NCBI GenBank assembly: GCA_044464765.1
Contig: JBIQKZ010000017.1
Location: forward strand, 1 to 64,000
Source: JBIQKZ01 sp044464765
GTDB lineage: Bacteria; Pseudomonadota; Gammaproteobacteria; Burkholderiales; Burkholderiaceae_B
Direction of reading: 5' to 3'
Length of the DNA stretch: 64,000 nucleotides
Below the pieces are notes generated by a model. That model was not told where the DNA came from. It searched no databases and was given only the letters and a program-made list of their open reading frames with translations. Below are positions 27,358 through 35,847 of the stretch, in pieces. Numbering within the stretch: the stretch's first letter is position 1; each line of letters begins with the position of its first letter. Position numbers and translations under genes: made by a program.

Positions 27358-28734
27358 CTAATGGCCCGGCACCGGAATATTCAAGCGCTTAATCAGCCCC
27401 TGACATTTCTCGTTGGCTTCGCTGATGATTTCATCCTGATCCACGAACACCGCGCGACCGTTTTCGTAGGCAATGCGGCCATCTACCATGGTCAACGTGA
27501 CATCGCGCCCCGAACCACAATACACCAGGCTGGCGATCTCGTTGAACGAGGGCGTCATATGCGATCCGGCCAACGAAACCACGGCAATATCCGCCAACTT
27601 GCCAGGCGCCAGAATGCCCGCATCGATGCCGGCCAGCTCCGCCCCACCCCGCGTGGCCAGTTCGAAGGCTTCCCCCGCAAATGTAGATTCGGGGTTCAGG
27701 GTATGCAAACGTTGCACATACACCATCTGGCGCATGATCTGGAACATATCCATCAGGTGCCCTGCGGCGCCATCGGCGCCCAAGCCCAGTACTGCGCCGG
27801 CCTTGCGCAAGTCGCGAAGGCGGATGGCGCCTGAAGCCAAGTATTCGTTGGACATGGGATTATGCGCGATGCTACAGGAGGTGTCGCCAACCAATGCAAC
27901 CTCTTCGTCATTCAGCCAGATCGCATGGGCGAAAGAGGCATCCCGCCCAAGCAATCCTTTCTGGTGCATCCAGACAAAGGGGCGCACGCCGTAGGCCTTC
28001 TGATAGATCTCCGGGTCGACCGGCGCTTCGGAACAGTGCGTTTGCCAGGAAACACCGAACTCACGGGCAAGTTCGACCAGGCCAACGACCAGGTCCTGAT
28101 CGTTATAGATGACATTGATCGGTGACGGCCAGATCTTTATCCGATCGCTCTGCCACTGCGTCAGGCATTCACGCATGCTGTCGATCTCGTGCTGTGTGGA
28201 GTTCTGGAACAGCAGAGGGCTTAGATGATTGTCGCGGGCGATCGCCGTAAACGGACCAAAAACGCCGCGCGCGATCGCTCCGCGCAACCCCATGTCGTGC
28301 AATGCCCTGGCCATCCCGAGGGTGGTGTCGACATCGTTGGGAGCATAATGATTGTCGATAATCGTGGTGGTGCCCGACGACAACGCTTCCAGCCCTGCAA
28401 CCCGGACGGCGGCGGTGGCTTCAGCCGGCGTAATGCTTGCGGCCAACGGCAGCATGAACTCCCCCAGCCATTGCCATAACGCCATGCCGTCCCCTAGACC
28501 GCGCCCGGCCAACTGGAACAGATGATTGTGGCTGTCGATCAGGCCTGGAATCACGACCTGGCCGGTGCAGTCCACCACTTTTTGCGCTTGCCAGGACGCC
28601 ATATCGACCGCGCGGCCAACCTCGACGATGCGATTTCCCCGCACCGCCACCGCGCCCTGCTCGATAATCCGGCGCTGGTCATCCATCGTGACCACCGCCC
28701 CCCCGGTTAACAATACATCACACTGTTTCATCAT
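27358..28734 (-). CDS. TrzA/SsnA-type amidohydrolase (purine/triazine-like aminohydrolase)
   Basis: A 458-residue metal-dependent hydrolase of the amidohydrolase superfamily. The single-metal site of subtype III is visible: H69-N-H71, H233 with catalytic E236 in QTHCSE, H270, and D321 in GLGADGAAG. This group includes guanine and 8-oxoguanine deaminases, SsnA and atrazine chlorohydrolase. It starts 3 bp after the NCS2 nucleobase permease gene stops, so a deaminase acting on an imported purine or related N-heterocycle is the most economical reading. The specific substrate is not determinable here. Confidence 0.88.
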   Translation of the reverse strand: MMKQCDVLLTGGAVVTMDDQRRIIEQGAVAVRGNRIVEVGRAVDMASWQAQKVVDCTGQVVIPGLIDSHNHLFQLAGRGLGDGMALWQWLGEFMLPLAASITPAEATAAVRVAGLEALSSGTTTIIDNHYAPNDVDTTLGMARALHDMGLRGAIARGVFGPFTAIARDNHLSPLLFQNSTQHEIDSMRECLTQWQSDRIKIWPSPINVIYNDQDLVVGLVELAREFGVSWQTHCSEAPVDPEIYQKAYGVRPFVWMHQKGLLGRDASFAHAIWLNDEEVALVGDTSCSIAHNPMSNEYLASGAIRLRDLRKAGAVLGLGADGAAGHLMDMFQIMRQMVYVQRLHTLNPESTFAGEAFELATRGGAELAGIDAGILAPGKLADIAVVSLAGSHMTPSFNEIASLVYCGSGRDVTLTMVDGRIAYENGRAVFVDQDEIISEANEKCQGLIKRLNIPVPGH

Positions 28735-28737
28735 TCA

Positions 28738-30144
28738 TCAGACCTTGGCGCGAGCTGGCGTCAACGGGTCAATGGCGACCTCCGGGGCGCCTTGCTCGGC
28801 GTCTCCCTGCGTTTCGATCAGTTGCACTGCGGTTTTATCCACACCATTAAAAAACAAATTCAAAAATAGCGCCGCCAATGCCGACAACAACACGCCGCTA
28901 TTAAGCAGGGGCGCCAGAACCTGAGGAGCCGCATTGAAGAAATTAGGCGACACCAAGGGAATCAGCCCGACGCCAAGGCTGATGGCGAAAATAAACATAT
29001 TGTGGCGATTGTTCTTGAAATCGACCGCCTGCAAAATACGCACGCCTGAAGCCGCCACGATGCCAAACATGACCAGCGCGGCGCCCCCCAACACATACTG
29101 TGGAATGGTGGCTACAACATGGGCCATCTTGGGCACCAGCGCCAGAGCGACCAGGATGAAGGAAGCCGTCACGCAGACAAAACGGCTGCGCACACCGGTA
29201 ATACCCACCAACCCAATGTTCTGCGCATAGGACGTGTACGGAAAGGTGTTGAAAATCCCACCAATGACGGCGCCCAGCGAATCCACGCGCAAACCACGCG
29301 CGAAATCGTCGGCGCTTAAGCGGCGATTCAGGATGATCGCCAAAGAGAAAAACAGGCCGATCGCTTCGATCATGGTGATGATCACGACCAGCGTCATGGT
29401 CAGGATGGAGCTCCACTCGAATACGGGGTAGCCAAACTGGAAGGGCCGCACCATCTGAATCCAGGGCATTTCAGCCAAACCATCGAAACTGACTTGGCCC
29501 AAGGCCATGGCTACCAGCATGCCGGCCGCCAGCCCCAGCAGGATCGCCAGACTAGCGAAGAAACCCCGCCCAAAGCGAGCCACCAAAATAGTGACTAGAA
29601 GCACCAGCCCCGCCACCCCAAGATACATTGGCGCACCGAAATCCTCGGCGCCGTATCCGCCGCCTGACCAGATCACTGCCACGCCGAACAGGGTGACCCC
29701 CAGGGATGTCAGTGTACTGCCGGTGACAATGGGCGGAAACAGCCACAAGAATTTAATGACCAAGGGAACGAGCAGAAACCCGATAATACCCGCACCGATA
29801 ATTGCCCCATACAAGCCGGGCAGCCCCATGCCCGGCGTCAGGCCGATGGCAATCATCGGCGCAATGCCTGCATAGGAAATCCCCATCATGACTGGCAGGC
29901 GAATGCCCAGCCAGCGCCCCAGGCCGAAAGCCTGCAAAAATGACACAATGCCACAGCACAGAAGGTCAGCCGTAATCAGCGCTGCGATATGCTCTTTGGG
30001 CAGGCTAAGTGCGCCGCCCACGATCAAGGGCACGGTGATCGCCCCTGCATACATCACAAGCACGTGCTGCAAGCCCAGCACAAAGCTTCTGCCCATCGGC
30101 AGAACTTCATCGACACCATCGTCGTGAGTAGGTCGTGTATCCAT
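28738..30144 (-). CDS. NCS2-family nucleobase permease (xanthine/uracil type)
   Basis: A 468-residue transporter with about 12-14 helices and the NCS2 landmarks VLGLQHVLVMYAGAITVPLIVG near the N-terminus and a motif with FNTFPYTSYAQNIGLVGITGV in the middle. The ATG at 30144 has a GGAGG ribosome-binding site, preferred over an in-frame start at 30183. It should import a purine (xanthine, urate) or uracil by proton symport. It is co-transcribed with the downstream amidohydrolase, forming a transport-and-deaminate pair. Confidence 0.92.
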   Translation of the reverse strand: MDTRPTHDDGVDEVLPMGRSFVLGLQHVLVMYAGAITVPLIVGGALSLPKEHIAALITADLLCCGIVSFLQAFGLGRWLGIRLPVMMGISYAGIAPMIAIGLTPGMGLPGLYGAIIGAGIIGFLLVPLVIKFLWLFPPIVTGSTLTSLGVTLFGVAVIWSGGGYGAEDFGAPMYLGVAGLVLLVTILVARFGRGFFASLAILLGLAAGMLVAMALGQVSFDGLAEMPWIQMVRPFQFGYPVFEWSSILTMTLVVIITMIEAIGLFFSLAIILNRRLSADDFARGLRVDSLGAVIGGIFNTFPYTSYAQNIGLVGITGVRSRFVCVTASFILVALALVPKMAHVVATIPQYVLGGAALVMFGIVAASGVRILQAVDFKNNRHNMFIFAISLGVGLIPLVSPNFFNAAPQVLAPLLNSGVLLSALAALFLNLFFNGVDKTAVQLIETQGDAEQGAPEVAIDPLTPARAKV

Positions 30145-30445
30145 CAATTGCCTCCAGAATGCCGGGATTTTCCCCGTTCTCATTAATGTCTGTTTTATCG
30201 GATCACGACAAAGCCGCTTTCCTTGGCCGGTGAAACCGCACGCCTGAAATTGCTTGCTTGCTACCGGTGCATGGCATAAAGGCCTTCACCAACCGTGCAT
30301 ACATTTAATCGCAAGAGATTTAATTACACAATTCAAATTATTTTATTGATTATTAGAAAATATCAATGAATCATCCAAGCCGAACGTTTACATGCCAAAA
30401 TTGCCGAATAAGGCTTTTAGCGCTGTTAACGTCGGGGTAAAAGTG
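30145..30445. other. AT-rich divergent promoter region
   Basis: About 300 bp between the divergent NCS2 permease and FAD monooxygenase genes. The segment 30300-30370 is markedly AT-rich, rich in TTTAAT and ATTATT words, unlike the surrounding GC-rich DNA. It probably carries both promoters. I found no clear operator or small gene. Confidence 0.5.
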
Positions 30446-31684
30446 ATGCCAACCACACAAACCCGCACGACCCGTTGCTGCATTGTCGGCGGCGGGCCAG
30501 CCGGCATGATGCTGGGCCTTCTACTTGCGCGCGCCGGCGTTGCAACCACAGTGCTTGAAAAGCACGCCAATTTCCTGCGCGATTTTCGCGGCGACACCGT
30601 TCATCCATCCACCCTGGGCATCCTCGACGAACTTGGTCTGAAAGCTAAATTTGACGCCCTGCCACAACATCGGGTCGATCAACTGGAAGGCATGTTCGCC
30701 GACGGCATTCACGCCCTGGGCGATTTTCGCGGCCTCGAGCCCTACCCCTACCTGGCCTTGACGCCACAATGGGATTTGCTGAATCTGCTTGCCGTCCAAG
30801 CCATGCGCCATCCCTGCTTCACGTTGCTGATGCAGTGTGAAGCAAAGGGGCTGCTTCGTGATGAGAACGGCCGCGCAACCGGTGTGATCGCCGAGGACCA
30901 ATATGGCACGGTGTTCATCAGCGCCGACCTGGTCGTCGGATGCGATGGCCGCCGTTCCGTGTTGCGCGAATCCGCCGGCCTTGTGCCAACGGACCTGGGT
31001 TCGCCCATGGATGTGTTCTGGTTTCGTCTGCCTCGCCTTGACTCCGATCCAACAGGCACCTACGGCGTGCCGGGGCGCGGCAATTTTCTGATTCTTCTGA
31101 ACCGTACCGATTACTGGCAGGTGGCATGCGTCATTGCCAAAGGCGATGGAGAAAACTGGCGGCAGCGGCCCATCGACGAGTTCCGAGCAACGGTTGCGCT
31201 ACGCGTCGGCTTTGTCGCCGACCGGCTGGATGCCATAGCCTCTTGGGATGACGTGAAACTGCTGCAAGTGAAGGTGGATCGCCTGCCCCGCTGGCACCGC
31301 CCCGGCCTGCTGCTGATTGGCGATGCCGCCCACGCCATGTCGCCCATCGGCGGGGTTGGCATCAATCTTGCCATTCAAGACGCTGTGGCAGCCGCCAATG
31401 CGCTGGCTCCCGAACTCCTGCGCCGCCCAGGCGCGCCCCGCGAAAGCGTGTTGGCGGCCGTGCAAAAGCGCCGCTTGCTTCCAACACGCATCATCCAGGC
31501 TGTTCAGGTGCTTCTGCAGCGCCGCCTGATCGCTCCCGCCTTGGCCCAGGCCAACAATGAAAAGCCGCTCGTGCTGCCGCCCATTGCCCGGTTCTTATTG
31601 CGTTTCAAGCTGATCCGATCCATTCCAGCCCGCCTGTTCGGCCTGGGTATACGGCGCGAGCATGTGGAGTCGCCCAAAAGCTAA
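30446..31684 (+). CDS. FAD-dependent aromatic-type monooxygenase (PHBH fold)
   Basis: A 412-residue class A flavoprotein monooxygenase. Numbering from the ATG at 30446, GGGPAG lies near 15-20, the DG motif VVGCDGRRSVLRESAG near 163-178 and the FAD motif LLIGDAAHAMSPIGGVGINLAIQDA near 290-314. An in-frame start at 30392 exists but adds a non-conserved stretch. The family hydroxylates aromatic or related substrates with NAD(P)H; the substrate is unknown and no pathway genes flank it. The stop directly abuts the opposing ung stop with no intervening base. Confidence 0.87.
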   Translation: MPTTQTRTTRCCIVGGGPAGMMLGLLLARAGVATTVLEKHANFLRDFRGDTVHPSTLGILDELGLKAKFDALPQHRVDQLEGMFADGIHALGDFRGLEPYPYLALTPQWDLLNLLAVQAMRHPCFTLLMQCEAKGLLRDENGRATGVIAEDQYGTVFISADLVVGCDGRRSVLRESAGLVPTDLGSPMDVFWFRLPRLDSDPTGTYGVPGRGNFLILLNRTDYWQVACVIAKGDGENWRQRPIDEFRATVALRVGFVADRLDAIASWDDVKLLQVKVDRLPRWHRPGLLLIGDAAHAMSPIGGVGINLAIQDAVAAANALAPELLRRPGAPRESVLAAVQKRRLLPTRIIQAVQVLLQRRLIAPALAQANNEKPLVLPPIARFLLRFKLIRSIPARLFGLGIRREHVESPKS

Positions 31685-32455
31685 TCAGGCCTGCGAGGTG
31701 GGCGTGCGGTTGTCGAGCCAATCCACGCCCTCTTCTCCACGCTCGATCAGCCATTCGTTGGCCTGGCGAAAATGCCCGCAGCCGATAAATGGCCGGGGTG
31801 GCCGCAATGCGGACAAGGGCGATGGATGGTTGGCCTTCAGCGCCAGCACGGGACCGGCGGCGGGATGGGACTGCAGCAGCGCCTGCTTGGATTGCGCATG
31901 CGCGCCCCACAGCATGAAAACCTTGGGGCGAGGTTCCGCCAACACCCGCTGAATGATGGCGTCGGTAATGGTTTCCCAGCCCCGCTTGGCGTGCGAGGCG
32001 GGCTTGTGGGCCTCGACGGTCAGGGTGGTATTCAATAGCAAGACGCCTTGCCGCGCCCAGCGGATCAAACTGTTTCGCTGCTGGGTGAAGGCCTCGGGGT
32101 ATTCGTTGGCCAGCTCCTTGAACATATTCCGCAAACTGGGGGGTATGGGGCAAAAATCGGGCACGGAAAACGACAAGCCCTGCGCCTGATTCGGCCCGTG
32201 GTAGGGATCCTGGCCCAAGATGACCACCTGCACGTCCTGCGGTGCGACTTCAAGCAGTATCCGGAACGGCCTGAGCGGAAAAATCTGTGCGCCGGCGGCA
32301 AGGCGTTCATCCAGGAAGCGATCGATATCCCGCAGCGTTTGCTGCTCGCGAGCGCCGGCAAACGCGGCTTGCCATTCAGGCGACAAGCTATCCACATGAA
32401 ACGGCAAATTCCCTTGAAAGGCGTTCTGCACGCCGCCAGCCGCAGTTTCCGTCAT
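31685..32455 (-). CDS. ung: Uracil-DNA glycosylase
   Basis: A 256-residue family-1 UDG that removes uracil from DNA at the start of base excision repair. The catalytic water-activating motif GQDPYHG is at 81-87 (D83), the uracil-recognition stretch LLLNTTLTVE at 138-147, and the HPSPLS minor-groove loop at 209-214 (H209). The N-terminal extension of about 20 residues is not conserved. A hexanucleotide repeat tract lies 100 bp upstream of its start. Confidence 0.96.
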   Translation of the reverse strand: MTETAAGGVQNAFQGNLPFHVDSLSPEWQAAFAGAREQQTLRDIDRFLDERLAAGAQIFPLRPFRILLEVAPQDVQVVILGQDPYHGPNQAQGLSFSVPDFCPIPPSLRNMFKELANEYPEAFTQQRNSLIRWARQGVLLLNTTLTVEAHKPASHAKRGWETITDAIIQRVLAEPRPKVFMLWGAHAQSKQALLQSHPAAGPVLALKANHPSPLSALRPPRPFIGCGHFRQANEWLIERGEEGVDWLDNRTPTSQA

Positions 32456-32554
32456 TAGTAATCCTTACTTTTCAAGCCCAGCGCACAAGCGCCGGCGTCT
32501 ACCGCTACAACCACCGCTACAACGACAACGACAACTGTAACCGCCACCGCTCCT

Positions 32555-32594
32555 TCAACTACAACTACAACTACAACTACAACTACAACTACAA
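32555..32594. repeat. (CAACTA)n hexanucleotide tandem repeat
   Basis: Six and a half perfect copies of CAACTA, preceded by about 60 bp of degenerate CTACAAC/CGACAAC words. It lies in a 356-bp gene-free gap between the divergent ung and XRE regulator genes, roughly 100 bp from ung and 218 bp from the regulator. Apart from the repeat and presumed promoters I see nothing else in this gap. Confidence 0.9.
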
Positions 32595-32811
32595 GTGTGC
32601 ATTGAACACGCTCAAAAAAAGCGGCGAACCGCAGGTGAATATGCGTTGGGTTGCATATCGCTTCGAATGCATATATTATACCGCCTTGCTCGTTTTTTTG
32701 TAGCGAGCCATGCTGGACTCATGCGCAATCGCAAGGCGGTTCCGCAATCAATAATTCATTGCTGCGCGACTTACCGCGCCTAAGCACGACGTCAAACGAC
32801 AAAGGATTCAT

Positions 32812-33186
32812 ATGGCAAAGAAAAGCCATAAGTCGCACTCGACCCTGGTGCCCGAACGCCTGAAGCGCCTGGGCATGCATTCGGCCGAGATTGCCACGCT
32901 TAAAGAACTACGCAAAGCCACGGATCATACGCAAGAAGAACTCGCCCTGGCCCTGGGGGTTGGGCAAGGCACGATTTCACGGCTGGAGAAACGCCACGAC
33001 ATGCTGCTGTCCACCCTGCAGGACTATGTTGAGAGCGTAGGCGGAAACCTGGAAGTTGTTGCCACCTTCCCCAACCGCTCGCCGCTTCTGATCGACTGTC
33101 TGGTCAAGAAAGCCGCACAGCAAGCGGTTGTGCCAGCCAACGGAACGTTCGACCACAAGCAGGACAAACGAGGAGCAACGCTTTGA
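32812..33186 (+). CDS. XRE-family helix-turn-helix regulator
   Basis: A 124-residue protein with an HTH at about 40-60 (TQEELALALGVGQGTISRLEK), preceded by a basic N-terminus and followed by a short C-terminal region of the sort seen in HigA-like antitoxins. No toxin-like frame precedes or follows it; instead its stop overlaps the start of nspC by 4 bp (TTGA), so it is the first gene of the polyamine operon. A regulatory role on that operon is inferred from this coupling. Confidence 0.85.
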   Translation: MAKKSHKSHSTLVPERLKRLGMHSAEIATLKELRKATDHTQEELALALGVGQGTISRLEKRHDMLLSTLQDYVESVGGNLEVVATFPNRSPLLIDCLVKKAAQQAVVPANGTFDHKQDKRGATL

Positions 33187-34304
33187 GGCCGCAGCAAGAA
33201 TCAGGCGTGCCCGCCACCCCCTATTATCTGATCGACAAGGCCGCCCTGAAGCGCAACCTTGATGTGATCGACTACGTGCGTCAACAGTCCGGCGCCAAGG
33301 TTCTGCTGGCCTTGAAATGCTTTGCCGCCTGGTCGGTCTTCGACCTGATGCGTGAACAGATGGACGGCACGACATCGTCGTCGCTGTACGAGGTGAAGCT
33401 GGGCTACCAGAAGTTTGGCGGTGAAACCCATGCCTACAGCGTGGCATTCGCCGACCACGAGATTCACGAAGTTCTGGCCAACTGCGACAAAATTATCTAC
33501 AACTCCGTCTCGCAGCTCGAGCGCTTTGCTGCACTGGCCAATGACAAGCCCGTCGGGTTGCGCCTGAATCCCGGCATCAGTTTCGCAGGCTTCGACCTGG
33601 CCGACCCGGCGCGCCAATTCAGCCGTTTGGGAGAAAGCGACCCGGCCCGCATCCTCGCCGTTATCGATCGCATCAGCGGCGTCATGATCCACAACAACTG
33701 CGAGAACGACAACTTCGGGCAATTCGACCAACTGCTCACACAGGTCGAAGAACGTTACGGCCACATTCTTGGCCAGTTGGACTGGGTCAGTCTGGGTGGC
33801 GGCATCAGCTTCACCGACCCTGGTTACCCAGTCGGCGCGTTCTGCCTCCGTCTGCGGCAGTTTGCGCAAAGGCACGGCGTACAGGTTTACCTGGAACCGG
33901 GCGAAGCCACGGTAAGACACACCACGACGCTGGAAACCACGGTGCTGGATACGAGCTTCAACGGCAAGCATCTGGCCATCGTCGACAGCTCGACGGAAGC
34001 TCATATGCTGGACCTGCTCATCTATCGCGAAACCGCCCCCATTGGGGCGGAACACGGCGAGCATCAGTACATGATCTGCGGCAAAACCTGCCTGGCCGGC
34101 GACATCTTCGGCGAGGCGCGGTTCCCAACACCGCTGCAAGTGGGCGATCGCATCTCGATCGGTGATGCTGGAGGCTACACCATGGTGAAGAAGAACTGGT
34201 TCAACGGCATCCATATGCCGGCCATCGCCATCAAGGAGATTGATGGCTCGGTGCGCATTGCGCGCGAATTTTCCTTTGACGATTACGTCAACAGCCTGTC
34301 CTGA
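33183..34304 (+). CDS. nspC: Carboxynorspermidine/carboxyspermidine decarboxylase
   Basis: A 373-residue PLP enzyme of the alanine-racemase-fold decarboxylases, with the cofactor lysine at K45 (LALKCFAAW), the HNNCENDNF segment and the C-terminal GKTCLAGDIFGE motif carrying the active-site cysteine. It decarboxylates carboxyspermidine or carboxynorspermidine, the last step of the SAM-independent polyamine route. The start is a TTG with AGGAG seven bases upstream, overlapping the XRE stop. The partner dehydrogenase follows after 38 bp. Confidence 0.92.
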   Translation: MRPQQESGVPATPYYLIDKAALKRNLDVIDYVRQQSGAKVLLALKCFAAWSVFDLMREQMDGTTSSSLYEVKLGYQKFGGETHAYSVAFADHEIHEVLANCDKIIYNSVSQLERFAALANDKPVGLRLNPGISFAGFDLADPARQFSRLGESDPARILAVIDRISGVMIHNNCENDNFGQFDQLLTQVEERYGHILGQLDWVSLGGGISFTDPGYPVGAFCLRLRQFAQRHGVQVYLEPGEATVRHTTTLETTVLDTSFNGKHLAIVDSSTEAHMLDLLIYRETAPIGAEHGEHQYMICGKTCLAGDIFGEARFPTPLQVGDRISIGDAGGYTMVKKNWFNGIHMPAIAIKEIDGSVRIAREFSFDDYVNSLS

Positions 34305-34342
34305 CGGCGCTGCTCTAATTTTAAGAACTGGGGGATTATCCA

Positions 34343-35737
34343 ATGAAACGAAACGTACTCATTATCGGCGCAGGCGGCGTAGCCCACGTCGCCGCTCACA
34401 AATGCGCGCAGAACAATATTTTGCTGGGCGACATACATATTGCTTCACGCACACTGGAAAAATGCCAGGCCATCATCAAGTCCATTAAAGACAAGAACAA
34501 CCAGCGCGGGCCCGGCAAATTACAGGCGCATCAGCTCGACGCGCTCGACATCGAGGCCACCAAGGCCCTGATCCGCTCGACCGGTAGCCAGATCGTCATC
34601 AACGTGGGCTCGCCCTTCCTTAACATGTCTGTCATGCAAGCCTGCATCGACACCGGCGCGGCGTATCTGGATACGGCCATCCACGAAGATCCCGACAAGG
34701 TTTGCGAACCGCCCCCATGGTATGCCAACCATGAGTGGAAGAAACGTCAGGCATGCAAGCAAGCCGGCGTGACCGCCGTCCTGGGCGTTGGCTTTGACCC
34801 GGGCGTCGTCAACGCCTACGGACGCTACGCCCTGGATACCTATTTTGACAGCGCCGACTCCATCGACATCATCGACATCAATGCCGGCAGCCACGGCCGC
34901 TATTTCGCCACCAACTTTGATCCCGAAATCAATTTCCGCGAATTCACCTCCACCGTGTGGTCCTGGGAAAAGAACGCCTGGAAAGCCAATGCCATGTTCG
35001 AGCACCGTAAAGACTGGGACATGCCGACGGTTGGAGTCAATACCACCTACCTGACCGGCCACGACGAACTGCATTCCATGTCACGCAACCTGGGCGTGCC
35101 CAATATCCGTTTCTGGATGGGTTTTGGCGAACACTACATCAATGTATTCACGGTGCTGAAGAACCTTGGCCTGCTGTCTGAAAAGCCCGTACGCACCGCC
35201 GAAGGGCTTGAGGTCGTACCGCTTAAAGTGGTCAAGGCCATCCTGCCCGACCCCGCCTCGCTGGCGCCGGACTATACCGGCAAGACCTGCATCGGCGACC
35301 TGGTCAAGGGCAAGAAGAACGGGCGGGACCAGGAAGTCCTGATCTACAACATCTGCGATCACAAGGAAAGCTTCGACGAGGTCGGCAGCCAGGCCATTTC
35401 CTATACGGCAGGCGTACCTGTCGTCGCAGCCGCCATGTTGATCGCCGACGGATCGTGGGATGTCGGTTGCATGGCAAACGTCGAAGAACTCGATCCCAAG
35501 CCCTTCATCAACCTGATGAACCGCATCGGGCTGGTCACGCGTGTCCGCGACAGCCAGGGCGACCGTGTTTTGCATCCGTATCAGGAAGCGGAAATCTCCG
35601 TCGAAACCCTTTCCGACGACAGCGAAGCAATCACTGACGACGGGGAAACCGATCCCATCGCGCTGCAAACGCACCTGTCTTCAGCCACCATGACATACGG
35701 GAGGAAGTTGCGACCAGGCTTGCGCAATATTCCATAG
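34343..35737 (+). CDS. Carboxynorspermidine/carboxyspermidine synthase (saccharopine dehydrogenase-like)
   Basis: A 464-residue NAD(P)H-dependent enzyme with Rossmann motif GAGGVAHVAAHK at about 9-20, condensing aspartate semialdehyde with putrescine or diaminopropane. Central stretches GVGFDPGVVNAYG and GSHGRYFATNFDPEINFREF are typical of CANSDH/CASDH. Family members I know are about 400-415 residues; here about 45 extra residues follow the usual end (HPYQEAEISVET), including an acidic DDSEAITDDGETD stretch. The gene completes the two-step pathway with nspC. Confidence 0.9.
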   Translation: MKRNVLIIGAGGVAHVAAHKCAQNNILLGDIHIASRTLEKCQAIIKSIKDKNNQRGPGKLQAHQLDALDIEATKALIRSTGSQIVINVGSPFLNMSVMQACIDTGAAYLDTAIHEDPDKVCEPPPWYANHEWKKRQACKQAGVTAVLGVGFDPGVVNAYGRYALDTYFDSADSIDIIDINAGSHGRYFATNFDPEINFREFTSTVWSWEKNAWKANAMFEHRKDWDMPTVGVNTTYLTGHDELHSMSRNLGVPNIRFWMGFGEHYINVFTVLKNLGLLSEKPVRTAEGLEVVPLKVVKAILPDPASLAPDYTGKTCIGDLVKGKKNGRDQEVLIYNICDHKESFDEVGSQAISYTAGVPVVAAAMLIADGSWDVGCMANVEELDPKPFINLMNRIGLVTRVRDSQGDRVLHPYQEAEISVETLSDDSEAITDDGETDPIALQTHLSSATMTYGRKLRPGLRNIP

Positions 35738-35847
35738 CGTAGGACTGACGACGGTGCGGTAACGCTAGACGCCATGGCATTGAAGGTTCTAAAGTACGGC
35801 TTACGCGAATTTCAGGAAACCTTCATGCCATTAGTTTGCAGGGCTCT

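Noticed and set aside
32555..32594. CRISPR-like array
   Set aside because: Units are 6 bp with no spacers and no cas genes nearby; it is a simple sequence repeat.
32287..32703. A frame encoding an Asn/Tyr repeat protein through the CAACTA tract
   Set aside because: It starts inside antisense ung, the repeat peptide simply reflects the hexamer, and there is no ribosome-binding site.
32812..33186. Toxin-antitoxin module with the XRE protein as antitoxin
   Set aside because: No RelE/HigB-like toxin frame lies on either side; the gene is coupled to nspC instead.
33201..34343. A 380-residue frame antisense to nspC
   Set aside because: nspC has all family motifs and a ribosome-binding site; the antisense product has no recognisable domain.
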